A DNA stretch of 64,000 bases from Rossellomorea vietnamensis (lineage in GTDB: Bacteria; Bacillota; Bacilli; Bacillales; Bacillaceae_B), in assembly GCF_008180415.1 (NCBI RefSeq), contig NZ_VTEI01000001.1:296620-360619 (forward strand). Direction: 5' to 3'. A program made the position numbers and the translations under genes. Of the stretch, positions 62,930-64,000 are shown piece by piece. The notes beneath the pieces are model-generated. The model did no database searches. It was not told the DNA's origin and was given only the letters and a program-made list of their open reading frames with translations. Within the stretch, counting starts at the first letter, position 1. Every line of letters starts with the position of its first letter.

Positions 62930-64000
62930 GATGCCGGCTCCTCTTTTTGGCCTTTCTGGTGTCTTTGGTTTCTTGATCGAAGGACACCTGAACCCCTTTT
63001 TCGACCTTCTGGTGTCACTCGTTGCCTCTCCGAAGGACACCTGCATCACTTTTTGACCCCTCTGGTGTCCCTCGTCTCCCTCTCGAGTGACACCTGCATC
63101 ACCTTTTGGACCCTCTGGTGTCTCTCGTTTCTCGCTCGAGTGACACCTGCATCGCATTTTTGACCTCCTGGTGTCTCTCGTATTCCTCTCGAGTGACACC
63201 TGAACCCCTTTTTTGACCTCCTGGTGTCTCTCGCATCACTCTCGAGAGACACCTGAACCCCTTTTTTAACCTTCAGGTGTCTCTCGTTTCTCGCTCGAGT
63301 GACACCTGCATCACTTTTTGACCCCTCTGGTGTCCCTCGTCTCCCTCTCGAGTGACACCTGCATCACCTTTTGGACCCTCTGGTGTCTCTCGTCTCCCTC
63401 TCGAGTGACACCTGCATCACCTTTTGGACCCCCTGGTGTCTCTCGTTTCTCGCTCGAGTGACACCTGCATCGCATTTTTGGCCTCCTGGTGTCTCTCGTT
63501 TCTCGCTCGAGTGACACCTGCATCGCATTTTTGGCCTCCTGGTGTCTCTCGTCTCCCTCTCGAGTGACACCTGCATCACCTTTTGGACCCTCTGGTGTCT
63601 CTCGTTTCTCGCTCGAGTGACACCTGCATCGCATTTTTGACCTCCTGGTGTCTCTCGTATTCCTCTCGAGTGACACCTGAACCCCTTTTTGGCCCTTCTG
63701 GTGTCCCTCGTATTTCGCTTGAGGGACACCTGCATCGCATTTTTGACCTCCTGGTGTCCCTCGTCTCCCTCTCGAGTGACACCTGCATCACCTTTTGGAC
63801 CCTCTGGTGTCTCTCGTTTCTCGCTCGAGTGACACCTGAACCCCTTTTTGGCCCTTCTGGTGTCCCTCGTATTTCGCTTGAGGGACACCTACACCCCTTT
63901 TCGGCCCTTCTGATATCACTCGTTGCCTCTCCGAGTGACACCTGAACCCCTTTTTCGCACTCCAGGTGTCTCTCGTTCCCCTCCCGAGTGCCACCCGCAC
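62930..64000. repeat. 53-bp hairpin array, about twenty units
   Basis: GGTGTC recurs at 62958, 63011, 63064 and every 53 bp through 63965 (variants AGGTGTC, GATATC). Each unit has GGTGTCTCTCG / CGAGTGACACC, an 11-bp inverted repeat with one mismatch, around a 9-base loop (TTTCTCGCT, TCTCCCTCT or similar). A 20-base linker of two kinds follows (TGCATCACCTTTTGGACCCT or TGAACCCCTTTTTGGCCCT). It continues past the window end. Open frames crossing it are artefacts. Confidence 0.95.

Noticed and set aside
62915-64000. Overlapping open frames of 70-174 codons on both strands (repeating ERETRDTRR-type peptides)
   Set aside because: They are produced by a 53-bp repeat without stop codons; all frames are open, none has a ribosome site, and the sequence is explained by the palindromic array.

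Overview
The window is from a low-GC Gram-positive spore former of the family Bacillaceae. Gene order follows the speD-gapB to ytcI segment of the Bacillus subtilis chromosome almost gene for gene. The sporulation genes ytaF, ytvI, ytrH, ytrI and ytfJ are present, Shine-Dalgarno sequences are strong, and TTG starts are frequent. The many dispersed GC-rich repeats and the extra genes (hflKC, a MaoC-like protein, a FadR-type regulator) suggest a Cytobacillus/Mesobacillus-type relative rather than B. subtilis itself. That genus-level guess is an inference.

Layout. 0.5-5.5 kb: speD, gapB, coaE, ytaF, mutM on the minus strand. 5.5-13.4 kb: polA, hflC-hflK, phoR-phoP. 14.7-19.1 kb: a MaoC-like gene and the TCA genes mdh, icd, citZ. 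19.7-21.4 kb: ytvI (+) and fxsA. 22.3-29.8 kb: pyk-pfkA, accA-accD, a FadR-like regulator and malic enzyme. 30.4-38.8 kb: dnaE, ytrH-ytrI (+), nrnA, ytpI (+), ytoI. 38.9-41.9 kb: small membrane/lipoprotein genes, one frameshifted PH-domain gene, and ytkL. 42.4-49.6 kb: ald, an NCS1 permease, an ECF-like sigma factor with a SpoIIP-like partner, a UspA protein and an EcsC-family protein. 50-62.8 kb: ackA, ytxK, tpx, ytfJ, ytfI, yteJ, sppA, nadK, rarD, ytcJ, ytcI. The core theme is central carbon flow: glycolysis/gluconeogenesis, malic enzyme and the carboxylase supplying fatty acid synthesis, the TCA branch and acetate overflow. Visible regulatory sites fit this: CcpN boxes at gapB, cre sites at citZ and ackA, and a FadR-type operator in front of the malic enzyme-regulator operon.

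The most unusual aspect is the space between transcription units. At nine places there are tandem arrays whose sequences mostly differ from one another but whose period is 52 or 53 bp. That is five turns of B-DNA. The larger arrays carry one imperfect palindrome per unit. Four further repeat families share the same spaces: a GC-rich structured ~125-bp element (A), a 125/126-bp element (B) that is solo or in arrays and has a covarying stem, a ~149-bp palindromic element (C), and a ~190-bp MITE (D) with inverted ends and 8-bp target duplications. At 44.1-44.5 kb, B and C are nested inside A, which documents their mobility. No rRNA, tRNA, CRISPR array, prophage or complete insertion sequence was seen.
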